A stretch of 64,000 bases of DNA from Lachnospiraceae bacterium G11 (GTDB taxonomy: Bacteria > Bacillota > Clostridia > Lachnospirales > Lachnospiraceae): NCBI GenBank assembly GCA_900103495.1, contig FMWZ01000013.1:1-64000 (forward strand), given 5' to 3'. Every line of letters begins with the position of its first letter. Positions within the stretch are counted from its first letter, which is position 1. Of the stretch, positions 1 through 8,972 are shown in pieces. A program made the translations under genes and the position numbers. A model generated the notes under the pieces. The model worked only from the letters and a program-made list of their open reading frames with translations. It had not been told where the DNA came from and did not search any database.

Positions 1-5
1 AGGTG

Positions 6-24
6 ACTTGTAATCTTAAATTCC
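6..24. repeat. IS30 left terminal inverted repeat
   Basis: The sequence acttgtaatcttaaattcc pairs with the right end at 1690-1708 at 16 of 19 positions. A second TAAATTCC copy follows inside at about 36-43, which may be an internal transposase-binding repeat. Confidence 0.65.
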
Positions 25-135
25 GTTTTGTAGCGCTAAATTCCACGCTTGCTACACAAAAAATTGATTAACAAGTTTCTAAAACAAAAAAATGGTGGTT
101 TTTGGTCAATAAAACAACTATAATTATCCAAAAGT

Positions 136-249
136 CGGAAGAATGCGCACTTCAATGAGAAGTCGAATTCACGAGGTCCTGGTAAGAGTTAGTGAATTCC
201 ACCCCAAATCGGAAACGGTATGAAACTCATCCAATTGCGCAGGACTCCG
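136..249 (-). other. Structured non-coding tail of the IS30 element
   Basis: This is the untranslated stretch after the transposase stop. Two nested inverted repeats are visible: an outer pair at 136-149 and 236-249 (TGCGCA plus TCCG separated by a small internal loop) and an inner pair at 165-172 and 192-199 (GAATTCAC/GTGAATTC). Together they could fold into a roughly 110-nt stem structure. It may be a transcription-termination or translation-control structure or a small RNA. I do not recognise a known RNA family. Confidence 0.3.
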
Positions 250-264
250 GCTTTTTGCTCTTTT

Positions 265-1566
265 TTACTTTAACAAGCTGGGTTTAAGGATTACCTCATT
301 TGAGGGTATTTTTCTTACACCAAGCCGACTTAGAATTTCTTTTCCATAATAGAAGCAAAAAGCTTCGTATGGCGTTTTATCACCGAGCTCTGGTCGGCTG
401 TAAGAATTGATGTGATCCATCATTAAATCAATCTGTTTTTGAGAGTATTTACTAAGGTCCACTCCCTTAGGGATGATTCGTCTAATGAATTCATGATTGT
501 TTTCACATGATCCTTTTTGACCGGGAGAAGAAGGATTACAATAGAACATTTTTGTTTTAATACCACCATTGTAATCGGTCTCAATGGCTGTGGGATTTGA
601 GAATTCAGAGCCATTATCAGCAAGGCATAGAGAAAAAATCTTCCTGTAATTCTCGTCGCCCAGCAGGACATATAATCGGTCAAAGATATCAATTACTGAC
701 TGGGAGTCATTTGCTTCCCTAAGAAAAGCCAGTTGAAGTTTGGGCCGAACGAAGTGGATTGTAAGCAACACAGCTCCGCCTCTAAGCCCTTCAACTGTGT
801 CCAGCTCGGTTATGGGGACTGACGGATTTGACTCACAATAAAGTTTGAAATCTTCATAAGTTCGTCCTATACGACAAGCTTTATCCACTTTTAGGGACAC
901 AGATTTCTTCTTTCTGGGTCTAAATCTAACCTTTCTGGGCATGTCTATGTTTTTGGCTGAGAACAGTCCATTGTCAGCATAGACGTAGGCGGTTTTTTCA
1001 CAGCAAGGGATGGAATCAGCGTTGTTAACCAATATGTGATGTAAAGATTGACCGTTTTTTAATAGTGGGCTGATTATTGAGTCAAGTCGTTTACGCTCAC
1101 TTTCGGTAAGATTAAAGCCTGACCGTGATTCGCTTCTTACGACTTCATATTCTTTTTGAGCAGCAATGCCTCTGTAGAATCGTTTTTCTAAACGGCATTT
1201 TCTGCGTTCTACGCAACCATTACACACATATGGTGGTTTTAGATATGAGAAGCATTGTTTTTTCTCATAATCTTTGCAGGAAGTCATACATTTACCGCAG
1301 ACACTGCACCTATTGTGCCATGCGGTATTATTGCAGATTTTGCATACATCTCCTTTGTGAGAACACTTTTTGTTATGTACGCAATCATTGAAAGAGTTGA
1401 AGTAAGATCCACTTTTTTCAAAGACATAATGCCCTCGAACCTCTTTGGAGATGGTGGTACAGTCCCTTCCTAATCTTTCCCCAATGGCCTTAAAACTTAG
1501 CCTTTCACTAAGAAGTAATTCTATTTGACGGCGCTCATCTAAGGTCAAATGCTTATTCTTATTCAT
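265..1566 (-). CDS. IS30-family transposase
   Basis: This 433-aa DDE recombinase would cut and join the IS ends. An N-terminal helix-turn-helix (LTLDERRQI...AIGERLGRD, about residues 7-40) is followed by a cysteine-rich stretch that could bind zinc. The IS30 catalytic core shows the first Asp in TELDTVEG, the second in LADNGSEFSNP and the Glu in CENNHEFIRR. I chose the ATG at 1566 because a good AGGAG lies just upstream; the frame extends 19 codons further without a ribosome site. Length and catalytic residues look complete, so it should be functional. Confidence 0.92.
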   Translation of the reverse strand: MNKNKHLTLDERRQIELLLSERLSFKAIGERLGRDCTTISKEVRGHYVFEKSGSYFNSFNDCVHNKKCSHKGDVCKICNNTAWHNRCSVCGKCMTSCKDYEKKQCFSYLKPPYVCNGCVERRKCRLEKRFYRGIAAQKEYEVVRSESRSGFNLTESERKRLDSIISPLLKNGQSLHHILVNNADSIPCCEKTAYVYADNGLFSAKNIDMPRKVRFRPRKKKSVSLKVDKACRIGRTYEDFKLYCESNPSVPITELDTVEGLRGGAVLLTIHFVRPKLQLAFLREANDSQSVIDIFDRLYVLLGDENYRKIFSLCLADNGSEFSNPTAIETDYNGGIKTKMFYCNPSSPGQKGSCENNHEFIRRIIPKGVDLSKYSQKQIDLMMDHINSYSRPELGDKTPYEAFCFYYGKEILSRLGVRKIPSNEVILKPSLLK

Positions 1567-1689
1567 ATAATTCTCCTGTTCCAGCCGGAGCCAAGAGATG
1601 GATGAACAATAATAAGATAGCATTAAGAATTATTAAATTCTACACTTGGATTTAGAAGTAGTAACTTCAACTTTTGATTATCATGGGAT

Positions 1690-1708
1690 GGAATTTAGTT
1701 TTACAAGT
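1690..1708. repeat. IS30 right terminal inverted repeat
   Basis: The reverse complement reads acttgtaaaactaaattcc and differs from the left end only in three central bases. It lies about 120 bp upstream of the transposase start codon. Confidence 0.65.
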
Positions 1709-1759
1709 AAAATTTGGGAGGAAGATTATCAACAGTTTCTTAAAATTTTCTGAAAATTA

Positions 1760-1788
1760 TTGACATCAGCGTCAAAAAGTTCTATAAC
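1760..1788 (+). promoter_or_regulatory. Sigma-A type promoter of the small secreted protein
   Basis: A perfect -35 TTGACA (1760-1765) is followed by a 17-bp spacer and -10 TATAAC (1783-1788). The start codon lies 47 bases further on, preceded by AAGGAG. The promoter lies outside the IS30 right repeat, so the gene does not depend on the element. Confidence 0.7.
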
Positions 1789-1835
1789 ATTATCACAAGT
1801 ATACATATTTTCCCTCACGGAAGGAGAATCAGACA

Positions 1836-2282
1836 ATGAAGAAAACTAAAGCATTAATTAGCGCATTATTAACCCTTGCAATGTGTATCGCCCTTTGCAT
1901 CGGTATAAGCCAATCATCAGCACAAGCAGCTACAGGTTGGACCCTTTCACCTAACGATTTCTACATCAAAATGACACCGGATGAAAGAGCGGCTTTTGAC
2001 TATCAATTGACTAACGTTGAAAGAATTGAGTTTATCAAGAATGCCAAGGAGGCAGTTACAGTAAAAATCCCTAAGAAAGCTGAAGTAACCACTCTTGATA
2101 AGTACTTTATGAAGGCTCTCACTAATAATCCTCTTGTAACAGTAGACCTGACCTTCGAATATGACGGAAAAACCTACAATGTTGTTATTCCCGCAGGCAA
2201 GGCAGAGTACAGCGAAGATATTGATTACTACGGCCCTATGTATTTAGTCGGAAAATACGGCGGAACAGTAATAGAAGAATAA
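1836..2282 (+). CDS. Small secreted protein of unknown function
   Basis: This 148-aa protein has a classical signal peptide: MKKTK, a hydrophobic core, and a likely cut after AQA near residue 31. No cell-wall anchor or lipobox is visible, so it should be released or wall-associated. The mature part (about 117 residues, rich in Lys, Asp, Glu and Tyr) contains TPDERAAFDY and a beta-rich second half with VDLTFEYDGKTYNVVIP. I do not recognise a domain. It has its own near-consensus promoter, a strong AAGGAG site and its own terminator, so it is a monocistronic unit between the IS and the glycan genes. Confidence 0.8.
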   Translation: MKKTKALISALLTLAMCIALCIGISQSSAQAATGWTLSPNDFYIKMTPDERAAFDYQLTNVERIEFIKNAKEAVTVKIPKKAEVTTLDKYFMKALTNNPLVTVDLTFEYDGKTYNVVIPAGKAEYSEDIDYYGPMYLVGKYGGTVIEE

Positions 2283-2310
2283 CCTAACAACTAAAAAGTC
2301 TTAGATATCA

Positions 2311-2345
2311 AAGCCTCGATTCCTTAAAAAGTTCGAGGCTTTTTC
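2311..2345 (+). terminator. Rho-independent terminator after the secreted protein
   Basis: A 9-bp perfect stem AAGCCTCGA (2311-2319) and TCGAGGCTT (2333-2341), with a 13-base loop, runs into a T tract. It lies about 30 bp after the stop codon. Confidence 0.85.
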
Positions 2346-2365
2346 TACGCAAATTTCCCCTATCC

Positions 2366-2400
2366 TGTTATAATAAACATTAGAGTGATTTTTGCTCTAA
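2366..2400 (+). promoter_or_regulatory. Extended -10 promoter and 5' UTR hairpin
   Basis: TGTTATAAT at 2366-2374 is an extended -10 element without a good -35. A small inverted repeat TTAGAG/CTCTAA (2380-2385 and 2395-2400) would sit at the 5' end of the transcript, before the AAAGGA of the GT2 gene. Confidence 0.5.
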
Positions 2401-2419
2401 TACAAAAAAGGATATATTT

Positions 2420-3241
2420 ATGACTACCCCATTAGTAAGCATATGCATCCCGGCCTATAACAATCGAGATGTGATTGAAAAAACAATAGATTCTATCCTG
2501 AACCAGACCTATACAAACATCGAGCTTGTCATAGTCGATGACAATTCGACTGACGATACTTACGGAATCCTCAAGAAGATTGAGGATGACAGGGTCAAAG
2601 TCATTCGCAATGAAAAGAACCTTGGTATGGTCGGCAACTGGAACAAGTGTGTCAGAGAAACAAAAGGTGAATTGGTTAAACTTGTATGTGCAGACGACAT
2701 TCTTTTGCCTGACTCAATTGAGAAAGAAGTGGCTTACATCACAAAGTGTCCAGACATTGTAATGACAATTAATGACAGTATCCTAATCGATTCAAGCGAT
2801 AAGGAGATAGGCACATTTCCTAGATATAGAAAAAAAGGAATCATTGATGGCCGAAAGCTATCAAGGATCTCTCTTATAGAGGCAAATCATTTTGGGATGC
2901 CCGTAGCTGTAATGTTTAGGAGAAACACGTTTGATGAGGTCGGCGGCTTCGACGAGGCGTATCACTACATCCTCGATTTTGACCTTTGGATTCGAATCTC
3001 TGCCAAGGGCCTAGTGTATGTCATTCCAGAAAAACTAAACTGCTTTAGACTGCGCCATGATTCCAATACCGGTAACGTCTTTCTGGGAAAAGATTCCAAG
3101 TATTACAAAGAGCATGTTTATTTGGTTAATAAGTATAAAGATGAATACGGTATGAAGAAATATGAGTATTACATTAGCTTGTTTTCAAGAAAACTTAGAA
3201 GCAGAGCGTATTCGGTTTATATGAAGAATTGGGTGAAATAG
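2420..3241 (+). CDS. GT2-family glycosyltransferase
   Basis: This 273-aa GT-A fold enzyme transfers a sugar from a nucleotide donor at the cytoplasmic face. The N-terminal Rossmann-like part has VSICIPAYNN and IVDDNSTDDT, and the metal-binding DxD-like position is CADDILL near residue 95. The acceptor half has GGFDEAYHYILDFDLW, the family's ED-like region. No membrane helix is visible. It is the first gene after the extended -10 promoter and is followed 39 bp later by a DUF6020-like membrane protein. Donor and acceptor cannot be deduced. Confidence 0.88.
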   Translation: MTTPLVSICIPAYNNRDVIEKTIDSILNQTYTNIELVIVDDNSTDDTYGILKKIEDDRVKVIRNEKNLGMVGNWNKCVRETKGELVKLVCADDILLPDSIEKEVAYITKCPDIVMTINDSILIDSSDKEIGTFPRYRKKGIIDGRKLSRISLIEANHFGMPVAVMFRRNTFDEVGGFDEAYHYILDFDLWIRISAKGLVYVIPEKLNCFRLRHDSNTGNVFLGKDSKYYKEHVYLVNKYKDEYGMKKYEYYISLFSRKLRSRAYSVYMKNWVK

Positions 3242-3280
3242 ATTGCAAAAACCAAGGAAAAATAATCCAGGCATACTTAG

Positions 3281-5023
3281 ATGAAACCATTGTTTGACTT
3301 TGTAAAAGAAAAAAAGGAATATATTTTACTGGCAGCCGCAACGATTCTTTCGGCTGCTTCAGTTATGCTTTTAGAAGAAATAAGAGTGACAAATGCTTTG
3401 TCGCTCTTATTGATTGTGGGAATATGGTTTTTCTTCAAAGAGAAAAGGTCAGTTGAAAGAAGCGAAAACATATGCATAGGCATTTCATCTGCCATCATAG
3501 CACTGTTTATTATTCTTCACGGCACACAGGTTCTTCATTCGTACGAGCTAAACTCTTTTGAAAAACTCATCGCGTTATTAACGATTATGATTGGATCCTG
3601 GCTTCTGGTTAGGAATGTGCTGAGCTTTTTGTACTGCTGTTTAAAAAACAAGGGATTAAACACACAAGATAACACAGATGGTATTCCCCAAAAGAAATGG
3701 ATACTTTACTGGCTTATTATGCTCGCGTGTCAAGTGCCTGTCTATTTATGCTTTTTTCCAGGATGCGTTATTAGCGATTCAACACACCAGATTCTTCAGG
3801 CTATTAACAGGGAATATAGCAACCATCATCCGGTTCTTCAAACATGGATGATCCAAGGAGTTCTTTGGATAGTATCGAGATTTACAGATAGCCTTAATGC
3901 GGTAGTTGCAACGTATATCGCACTTCAGGAAATAATTGTGACAGCAATTTATACGTATATTGTCTACATTATGTACAAGATGAAGGCTAAGAAAATCGTC
4001 TTGGCTTTGACTTTTATTTTCTTTGCGATAATGCCGATAAATCTGATGATGTCCGACAACATGTGGAAAGACACCCTGTTTTCCGCAGCTGTTGCATTGT
4101 TTATAGCTGTTTTATGGAAAAATATAGAGGAGGAAAAAACCACAAACCTCTCATTAATCATTTTATCAGGCTTTATTGTTTGCATGTTCAGAAACAATGG
4201 ATGGTATGCCTACATTGCTTCGTTTCCATTCCTGATTGTTGTTTTATGGCAAAAGAAAAAAGCAGTATGTATAAGTCTACTTTTGGTAATACTATTATCG
4301 ATTGTTACCAGAGGACCTATATTTAGCGCTTTTAATGTCGGCAGTCCTTCTGTTGCAGAATCATTATCGATTCCTTTACAGCAAATATCGAATGTGGTTG
4401 TAAAAGGAGGGGAATTAAGTGCTGAAGAAAAGGCACTGATAGAGAATGCCGTAGATATAAATGAAATTTCCAATGTATACGATCCAAGATGCTCTGATCC
4501 AGTAAAAAATCTCTTAAATGCACGAAGCAACGGAGAGATTGTTTCTGACAATAAAGCAGAGTACATTAAGTTATGGTTTAAACTTGGATTAAAATATCCC
4601 GGATTTTATTTGGAGGCATTTGTCAACCAAACTGAAGGATACTATAACCCGGATATTCAGAGATACCAATATACTCAAGGGGTTTGGGATACTCAGATGC
4701 CTATTAGAAACACACCTCTTTTGCCGGAAGTCATATGTAAGTTGATAAAGTTGTATGTTTCGGACTGGATGTATAAGATTCCTGTTTTGGGAATTTTAAA
4801 GAGCATTGGCTTCTTTGTCTGGGTGCTGTTTGCCCTTGCCGGTTTGTGCATATTCAAGAAAGAGTACAAGAGATTTATCCTTTTCCTCCCTATGATTTTC
4901 TACTGGGGGACATTGATTATTGCAACACCTGTATATGCTGAGTTCAGGTACATTTATGCACTTTTCCTTTGCATGCCTGTATATCTGATGATTGCACTTA
5001 GAGTTCGAAAGGAAGAAAATTAA
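3281..5023 (+). CDS. DUF6020-like polytopic membrane protein
   Basis: This 580-aa protein has about a dozen hydrophobic segments. A conserved-looking loop after the fourth or fifth helix reads FFPGCVISDSTHQILQA, followed by NHHPVLQTW. This resembles the DUF6020 family found in Firmicutes glycan loci, whose Asp-bearing first large loop looks like that of GT-C glycosyltransferases. Use of a polyprenyl-phosphate-linked sugar is inference. The ribosome site is weak. The stop codon overlaps that of the opposing gene through a shared TTAA, so there is no room for a terminator. Confidence 0.65.
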   Translation: MKPLFDFVKEKKEYILLAAATILSAASVMLLEEIRVTNALSLLLIVGIWFFFKEKRSVERSENICIGISSAIIALFIILHGTQVLHSYELNSFEKLIALLTIMIGSWLLVRNVLSFLYCCLKNKGLNTQDNTDGIPQKKWILYWLIMLACQVPVYLCFFPGCVISDSTHQILQAINREYSNHHPVLQTWMIQGVLWIVSRFTDSLNAVVATYIALQEIIVTAIYTYIVYIMYKMKAKKIVLALTFIFFAIMPINLMMSDNMWKDTLFSAAVALFIAVLWKNIEEEKTTNLSLIILSGFIVCMFRNNGWYAYIASFPFLIVVLWQKKKAVCISLLLVILLSIVTRGPIFSAFNVGSPSVAESLSIPLQQISNVVVKGGELSAEEKALIENAVDINEISNVYDPRCSDPVKNLLNARSNGEIVSDNKAEYIKLWFKLGLKYPGFYLEAFVNQTEGYYNPDIQRYQYTQGVWDTQMPIRNTPLLPEVICKLIKLYVSDWMYKIPVLGILKSIGFFVWVLFALAGLCIFKKEYKRFILFLPMIFYWGTLIIATPVYAEFRYIYALFLCMPVYLMIALRVRKEEN

Positions 5024-6156
5024 ATCTTTTCGACTTCCAATAATAACTTGTCAACATAAGCGGACCATGTGAATGGCTCCGCTTTTTTTCTTGAATTAAA
5101 GCACAGTCCGAGATACTCATCTGGAGATTCAGCCAGCAAATTTTCTATAAACTCTGCTATTTCAGAGGGTGAATTGTTCTCACAATATGCTCCAAAATCT
5201 AATTGACTTCCAAAGGTTTCCTCAAAGCTGCTATATCTTGAAGTGTATATAGGTAACCCATAATACATGGCTTCCAAAGCAGATGAAAAACCTGCCCAAA
5301 CAGGCGTGGTATTTACGAAAGCTAAAGCGTTGCCAAGGATATGGTTATAGCGTTCCAACTGTGCCGGGTCGCTTTTCTCAAGATAACCATGAAATTTAAC
5401 ATAATTCGGACAAACGAAGGAGATATCGTTCTTTTGCATGCCAATCACATCTAACTCCAAAGCCGGATATGCTTTATTAACTATAGTTATAGCTTCAATT
5501 AAACTTTTTAGTCCCTCAAGATATTTGGGAAGGCCGACAAAAACAACATGCGGATTTTCCCGCCTGTTTTGAATTTGAGTGGGGCTCAGTTCAAAAGGTA
5601 ATGCATTAATGACATTGCCGAGATACATGATTTGAGATTCAGGATAGTATGCAGACATATGCTTGGCAACATCTGGAAACAAAGTAAATATTCTGTTGGC
5701 TTTTTTAATAATACTATCCTGGAGAACTATTCCCTTTTTCTCAAAACAATCAGGCTCTCTTTCCTTGAAATGACGAATCAGGTATTCGTATGACCAATCA
5801 CATAATAGAACACAAGGGGTGTCAGTGAAATCTGAGGGAAGAAAACTGAAACTGGTAGATATAAATAAATCAGTATCTGGGTAATCAAGAACGGCTTTTT
5901 TCATTATTTTTTGAGACGCTTTATGAAAAAGACCGGTTCTGTCGTATGAAAAAGTTGTGTCATCCCAAAATGAATGCCTGAGAAAACGGCATATTACCTT
6001 GTCATATATGAATCTCCCGATTCCGGAAGTATTAACATTTACAACATTAACTGTCATCCCTTTTTGCTTAAGGGTTTCAACAAGAAAATAAGGGATATTT
6101 GACCATGTTTTGGAAGACGTTGCGTCTCCTTGTGAAAATACAGTAATATTCCTCAA
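5020..6156 (-). CDS. GT-B (GT4-like) glycosyltransferase, TTG start
   Basis: This 378-aa cytoplasmic enzyme has a two-Rossmann GT-B layout. The N-terminal half starts NITVFSQGDATSS. The C-terminal half has VVFVGLPKYLEGLKSL and ALEAMYYGLPIYTSRYS, the donor-binding helix region of GT4-like enzymes. I prefer the TTG at 6156 because GGAGGA lies six bases before it; the frame extends 17 codons further upstream without a site. It is transcribed against its neighbours and overlaps the preceding plus-strand gene by 4 bp at the 3' end. Substrate unknown. Confidence 0.72.
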   Translation of the reverse strand: MRNITVFSQGDATSSKTWSNIPYFLVETLKQKGMTVNVVNVNTSGIGRFIYDKVICRFLRHSFWDDTTFSYDRTGLFHKASQKIMKKAVLDYPDTDLFISTSFSFLPSDFTDTPCVLLCDWSYEYLIRHFKEREPDCFEKKGIVLQDSIIKKANRIFTLFPDVAKHMSAYYPESQIMYLGNVINALPFELSPTQIQNRRENPHVVFVGLPKYLEGLKSLIEAITIVNKAYPALELDVIGMQKNDISFVCPNYVKFHGYLEKSDPAQLERYNHILGNALAFVNTTPVWAGFSSALEAMYYGLPIYTSRYSSFEETFGSQLDFGAYCENNSPSEIAEFIENLLAESPDEYLGLCFNSRKKAEPFTWSAYVDKLLLEVEKI

Positions 6157-6207
6157 AATGGCTCCTCCGATTATTCTTACAGGATGCATTCTATGATATA
6201 ATACCAT

Positions 6208-6535
6208 TATACATCATTATAAACGCATGAAATGGTATCGAGAGTTGAAAACAGATATTTTAAAACGATAAATGGAATAATACCTGCTAAGATTTAAACG
6301 TGTTTTGCATCCAACATAATGGAGGAACGTTATACGTTTTATATGCTTGTGTGTGAATGGTCAAACAGGGTGGATGAAACTGTCTTGACGAAGAGGTATT
6401 TTATCGGGTTATTAGATGAAACCAGCATTGAAAAAGTGTAAAGCATACGTTTTTGAACTTTGAATGACTCTTAATCAATGAGAGTATGTGCGCTACTAGG
6501 CATTGCAAATATTAGTAATTTCAAGGAATTAATAT
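6208..6535. other. Intergenic region upstream of rfbG
   Basis: This 328-bp stretch separates two divergent units. A possible plus-strand promoter is TTGACG (6385-6390), an 18-bp spacer and TTATTA (6409-6414). A 40-codon frame runs from ATG 6319 to TAA 6441 without a ribosome site. Near 6460-6482 there is a weak ACTCT/AGAGT hairpin. The rfbG start itself is preceded by AAGGAA. Confidence 0.35.
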
Positions 6536-7606
6536 ATGAATATAAAATTTTATCGCAACAAAAGAGTATTTATTTCGGGCAACACAGGATTTAAGGGATC
6601 GTGGATGTGCGAAGTTCTTCTTAACGCAGGGGCAAAGGTTTATGGTTATGCTCTCAAGCCGGAAGAAGAATCTCTTTGGAATATTCTCGGGCTGGAGCGT
6701 AAAACAGAGACCTGCTACGGAGATGTCAGAGACGCAAAGACATTAATTGAATTCGTACAGAAGGTTCAGCCTGAAATAGTTATCCATATGGCAGCGCAGC
6801 CCCTTGTTCGCCTTTCCTATGAAGAGCCTGCTTACACATATGAAACCAATGTTATGGGTACGGTTAACATCTTAGAGGCCGTAAGAAAGACAAAAAGTGT
6901 TAAGTCTTTTGTAAATGTTACCACTGATAAGGTTTATAAAAACAAGGAATGGGAGTGGGGATATCGTGAAGATGAAGAACTGAACGGTTATGATCCCTAT
7001 TCAAATTCTAAGTCCTGTTCTGAACTTGTAACATCTTCTTACAAGAATTCTTTTTTTAATCCAGAAACAGGTGGACGAAAGGTTGCAATTACCACATGCA
7101 GAGCCGGCAATGTTATTGGCGGCGGAGACTTTGCCAAGGATAGAATTATTCCTGATTGTATACGGGCAGCTTACAAGAAAGAAGACATCATTGTAAGAAA
7201 TCCGTATTCAACAAGACCTTATCAGCATGTTCTTGAGCCTGTTGTTGCTTACTTGATGATAGCGAAAGAACAGTATGAAGACATAAACAAGGCTGGCAAC
7301 TATAACATAGGTCCTAATGAGACTGACTGCTATTCCACAGGGGATATCGTAGATGCTTTCTGCAACGAGTGGACGAAACAAACAGGCGAGAGCGTCAAGT
7401 GGATTAACAAGAACGATGGCGGCCCTCACGAGGCCAACTTCCTTAAACTTGACTGTTCAAGAGTTAAGAAGACTTTTGGTTGGCAACCTGTTTGGACGGT
7501 TAAGGAAGCTATGGGAGAGATAGTTGAGTGGCATAAGGCTTATCAAGATAAGAAAGATATGGAAAGCGTCACGCTAGGCCAGATTAGAAAATATATTAAA
7601 GAGTAG
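6536..7606 (+). CDS. rfbG: CDP-glucose 4,6-dehydratase
   Basis: This 356-aa extended short-chain dehydrogenase converts CDP-D-glucose to CDP-4-keto-6-deoxyglucose, the first dedicated step to CDP-3,6-dideoxyhexoses. The nucleotide-binding motif is SGNTGFKGSW (about residues 14-23), typical of RfbG. The catalytic elements are VTTDKVYKNKEW and the YxxxK in DPYSNSKSCSE. The C-terminal half has RAGNVIGGGDFA, as in other sugar dehydratases. The length is standard. It is followed 18 bp later by rfbH. The cytidylyltransferase rfbF that makes CDP-glucose is not in the window. Confidence 0.93.
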   Translation: MNIKFYRNKRVFISGNTGFKGSWMCEVLLNAGAKVYGYALKPEEESLWNILGLERKTETCYGDVRDAKTLIEFVQKVQPEIVIHMAAQPLVRLSYEEPAYTYETNVMGTVNILEAVRKTKSVKSFVNVTTDKVYKNKEWEWGYREDEELNGYDPYSNSKSCSELVTSSYKNSFFNPETGGRKVAITTCRAGNVIGGGDFAKDRIIPDCIRAAYKKEDIIVRNPYSTRPYQHVLEPVVAYLMIAKEQYEDINKAGNYNIGPNETDCYSTGDIVDAFCNEWTKQTGESVKWINKNDGGPHEANFLKLDCSRVKKTFGWQPVWTVKEAMGEIVEWHKAYQDKKDMESVTLGQIRKYIKE

Positions 7607-7624
7607 TTTAGAGGTTTGGCACGT

Positions 7625-8971
7625 ATGAGTTATTTTGAAAACAAAACAGAAGAGGAAGCCAAGAAACAGATTTTTTCCATGGTGGAAGAATATTGTGATA
7701 CCTTCCACAACAAGAAGAAAGATTTTAAACCTGGAGATAGAATTCCCTATGCATCAAGAGTTTATGACCATGAAGAGATGGTTAATCTTGTGGACAGTTC
7801 ATTGGAATTTTGGCTTACTGCAGGAAGATATACAGATGAGTTTGAAAAGAGATTTGCAGAGTATCTTGGTGTAAGGTTCTGCTCCTTGGTTAACTCCGGT
7901 TCTTCAGCAAACCTTTGTGCATTTATGGCTCTTACATCCCCTTTACTCGGTGAAAAAGCTATAAGGAGGGGCGATGAAGTAATTACAGTGGCAGCAGGAT
8001 TCCCTACGACGGTTGCACCGGTAATCCAGTATGGCGCAGTTCCTGTTTTTGTGGATGTAACAATCCCTCAGTACAACATTGATGTTACAAAACTGGAAGA
8101 GGCTTATTCAAATAAAACCAAAGCCGTTATGGTTGCTCACACTTTAGGTAATCCTTTTGATTTGAAAGCCGTTAAAGCATTCTGTGATAAACACGATATT
8201 TGGCTCGTGGAAGACAACTGTGACGCTTTAGGATCCAGATATACGATTGATGGTGAATCGAAATTTACCGGAACTATTGGCGATATTGGAACATCAAGTT
8301 TCTATCCCCCTCACCACATGACAATGGGTGAAGGTGGTGCAGTGTATACCAACAATCCTCAGCTTAACAGACTTATTCGTTCCATGAGAGACTGGGGAAG
8401 AGACTGTATTTGTCCTTCAGGAAAAGATAACTTCTGTGGACACAGATTTGATAAGCAGTATGGAGAACTTCCTCTTGGCTATGACCATAAGTATGTCTAT
8501 TCCCACTTTGGTTATAACCTTAAAGCGACAGATATGCAGGCTGCTGTAGGATGTGCTCAGATTATTAAGTTCCCCACATTTGTTGAGAGGCGCAAACATA
8601 ACTTCGCAAGACTTAAGGAAGCGTTGAAGGGACTTGAGGAGAAAATAATTCTTCCTGTACCAGCAGAAAACGCTGACCCTTCATGGTTTGGATTCTTAAT
8701 TACTTGTAAAGAAGGCGTGGACCGTAATGAAGTTGTAAAGAAAATCGAAGAGAAGGGCGTTCAGACCCGTATGCTCTTTGCCGGAAACTTAATTAAGCAT
8801 CCTTGCTTTGACGAGATGAGAAAAACCGGTGAAGGATACAGAGTAGTTGGTGAATTGATCAACACTGACAGAATAATGAATGATACATTCTGGGTTGGTG
8901 TATATCCCGGAATGACTGATGAAAAGATTGACTACATGGCAAAAGTAATCCGTGAGGCAGTGACAGAATAA
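7625..8971 (+). CDS. rfbH: CDP-4-keto-6-deoxyglucose 3-dehydrase (E1)
   Basis: This 448-aa enzyme is PMP-dependent and iron-sulfur dependent and removes the C3 hydroxyl on the route to CDP-3,6-dideoxyhexoses (abequose, paratose, tyvelose, ascarylose). The aminotransferase fold is clear. The usual PLP lysine is replaced by His in SSFYPPHHMTMGEGG, the hallmark of this dehydrase. Cysteines in DCICPSGKDNFCGHRF fit the [2Fe-2S] cluster region. I prefer ATG 7625, ten bases after GAGG, over TTG 7616. The E3 reductase partner and the final reductase or epimerase are absent here. Confidence 0.93.
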   Translation: MSYFENKTEEEAKKQIFSMVEEYCDTFHNKKKDFKPGDRIPYASRVYDHEEMVNLVDSSLEFWLTAGRYTDEFEKRFAEYLGVRFCSLVNSGSSANLCAFMALTSPLLGEKAIRRGDEVITVAAGFPTTVAPVIQYGAVPVFVDVTIPQYNIDVTKLEEAYSNKTKAVMVAHTLGNPFDLKAVKAFCDKHDIWLVEDNCDALGSRYTIDGESKFTGTIGDIGTSSFYPPHHMTMGEGGAVYTNNPQLNRLIRSMRDWGRDCICPSGKDNFCGHRFDKQYGELPLGYDHKYVYSHFGYNLKATDMQAAVGCAQIIKFPTFVERRKHNFARLKEALKGLEEKIILPVPAENADPSWFGFLITCKEGVDRNEVVKKIEEKGVQTRMLFAGNLIKHPCFDEMRKTGEGYRVVGELINTDRIMNDTFWVGVYPGMTDEKIDYMAKVIREAVTE

Positions 8972-8972
8972 A

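Larger units (their letters stand above)
6..1708 (-). mobile_element. IS30-family insertion sequence
   Basis: Imperfect 19-bp terminal inverted repeats lie at 6-24 and 1690-1708; 16 of 19 positions match, with outer ACTTGTAA and inner TAAATTCC identical. They enclose one transposase gene read on the minus strand. The total of about 1.7 kb is long for IS30, because about 240 bp of non-coding DNA lies between the left repeat and the transposase stop. No target-site duplication is visible, but only five bases are available outside the left end, so the exact boundary is uncertain. Both ends and an intact transposase suggest the copy could be active. Confidence 0.75.
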
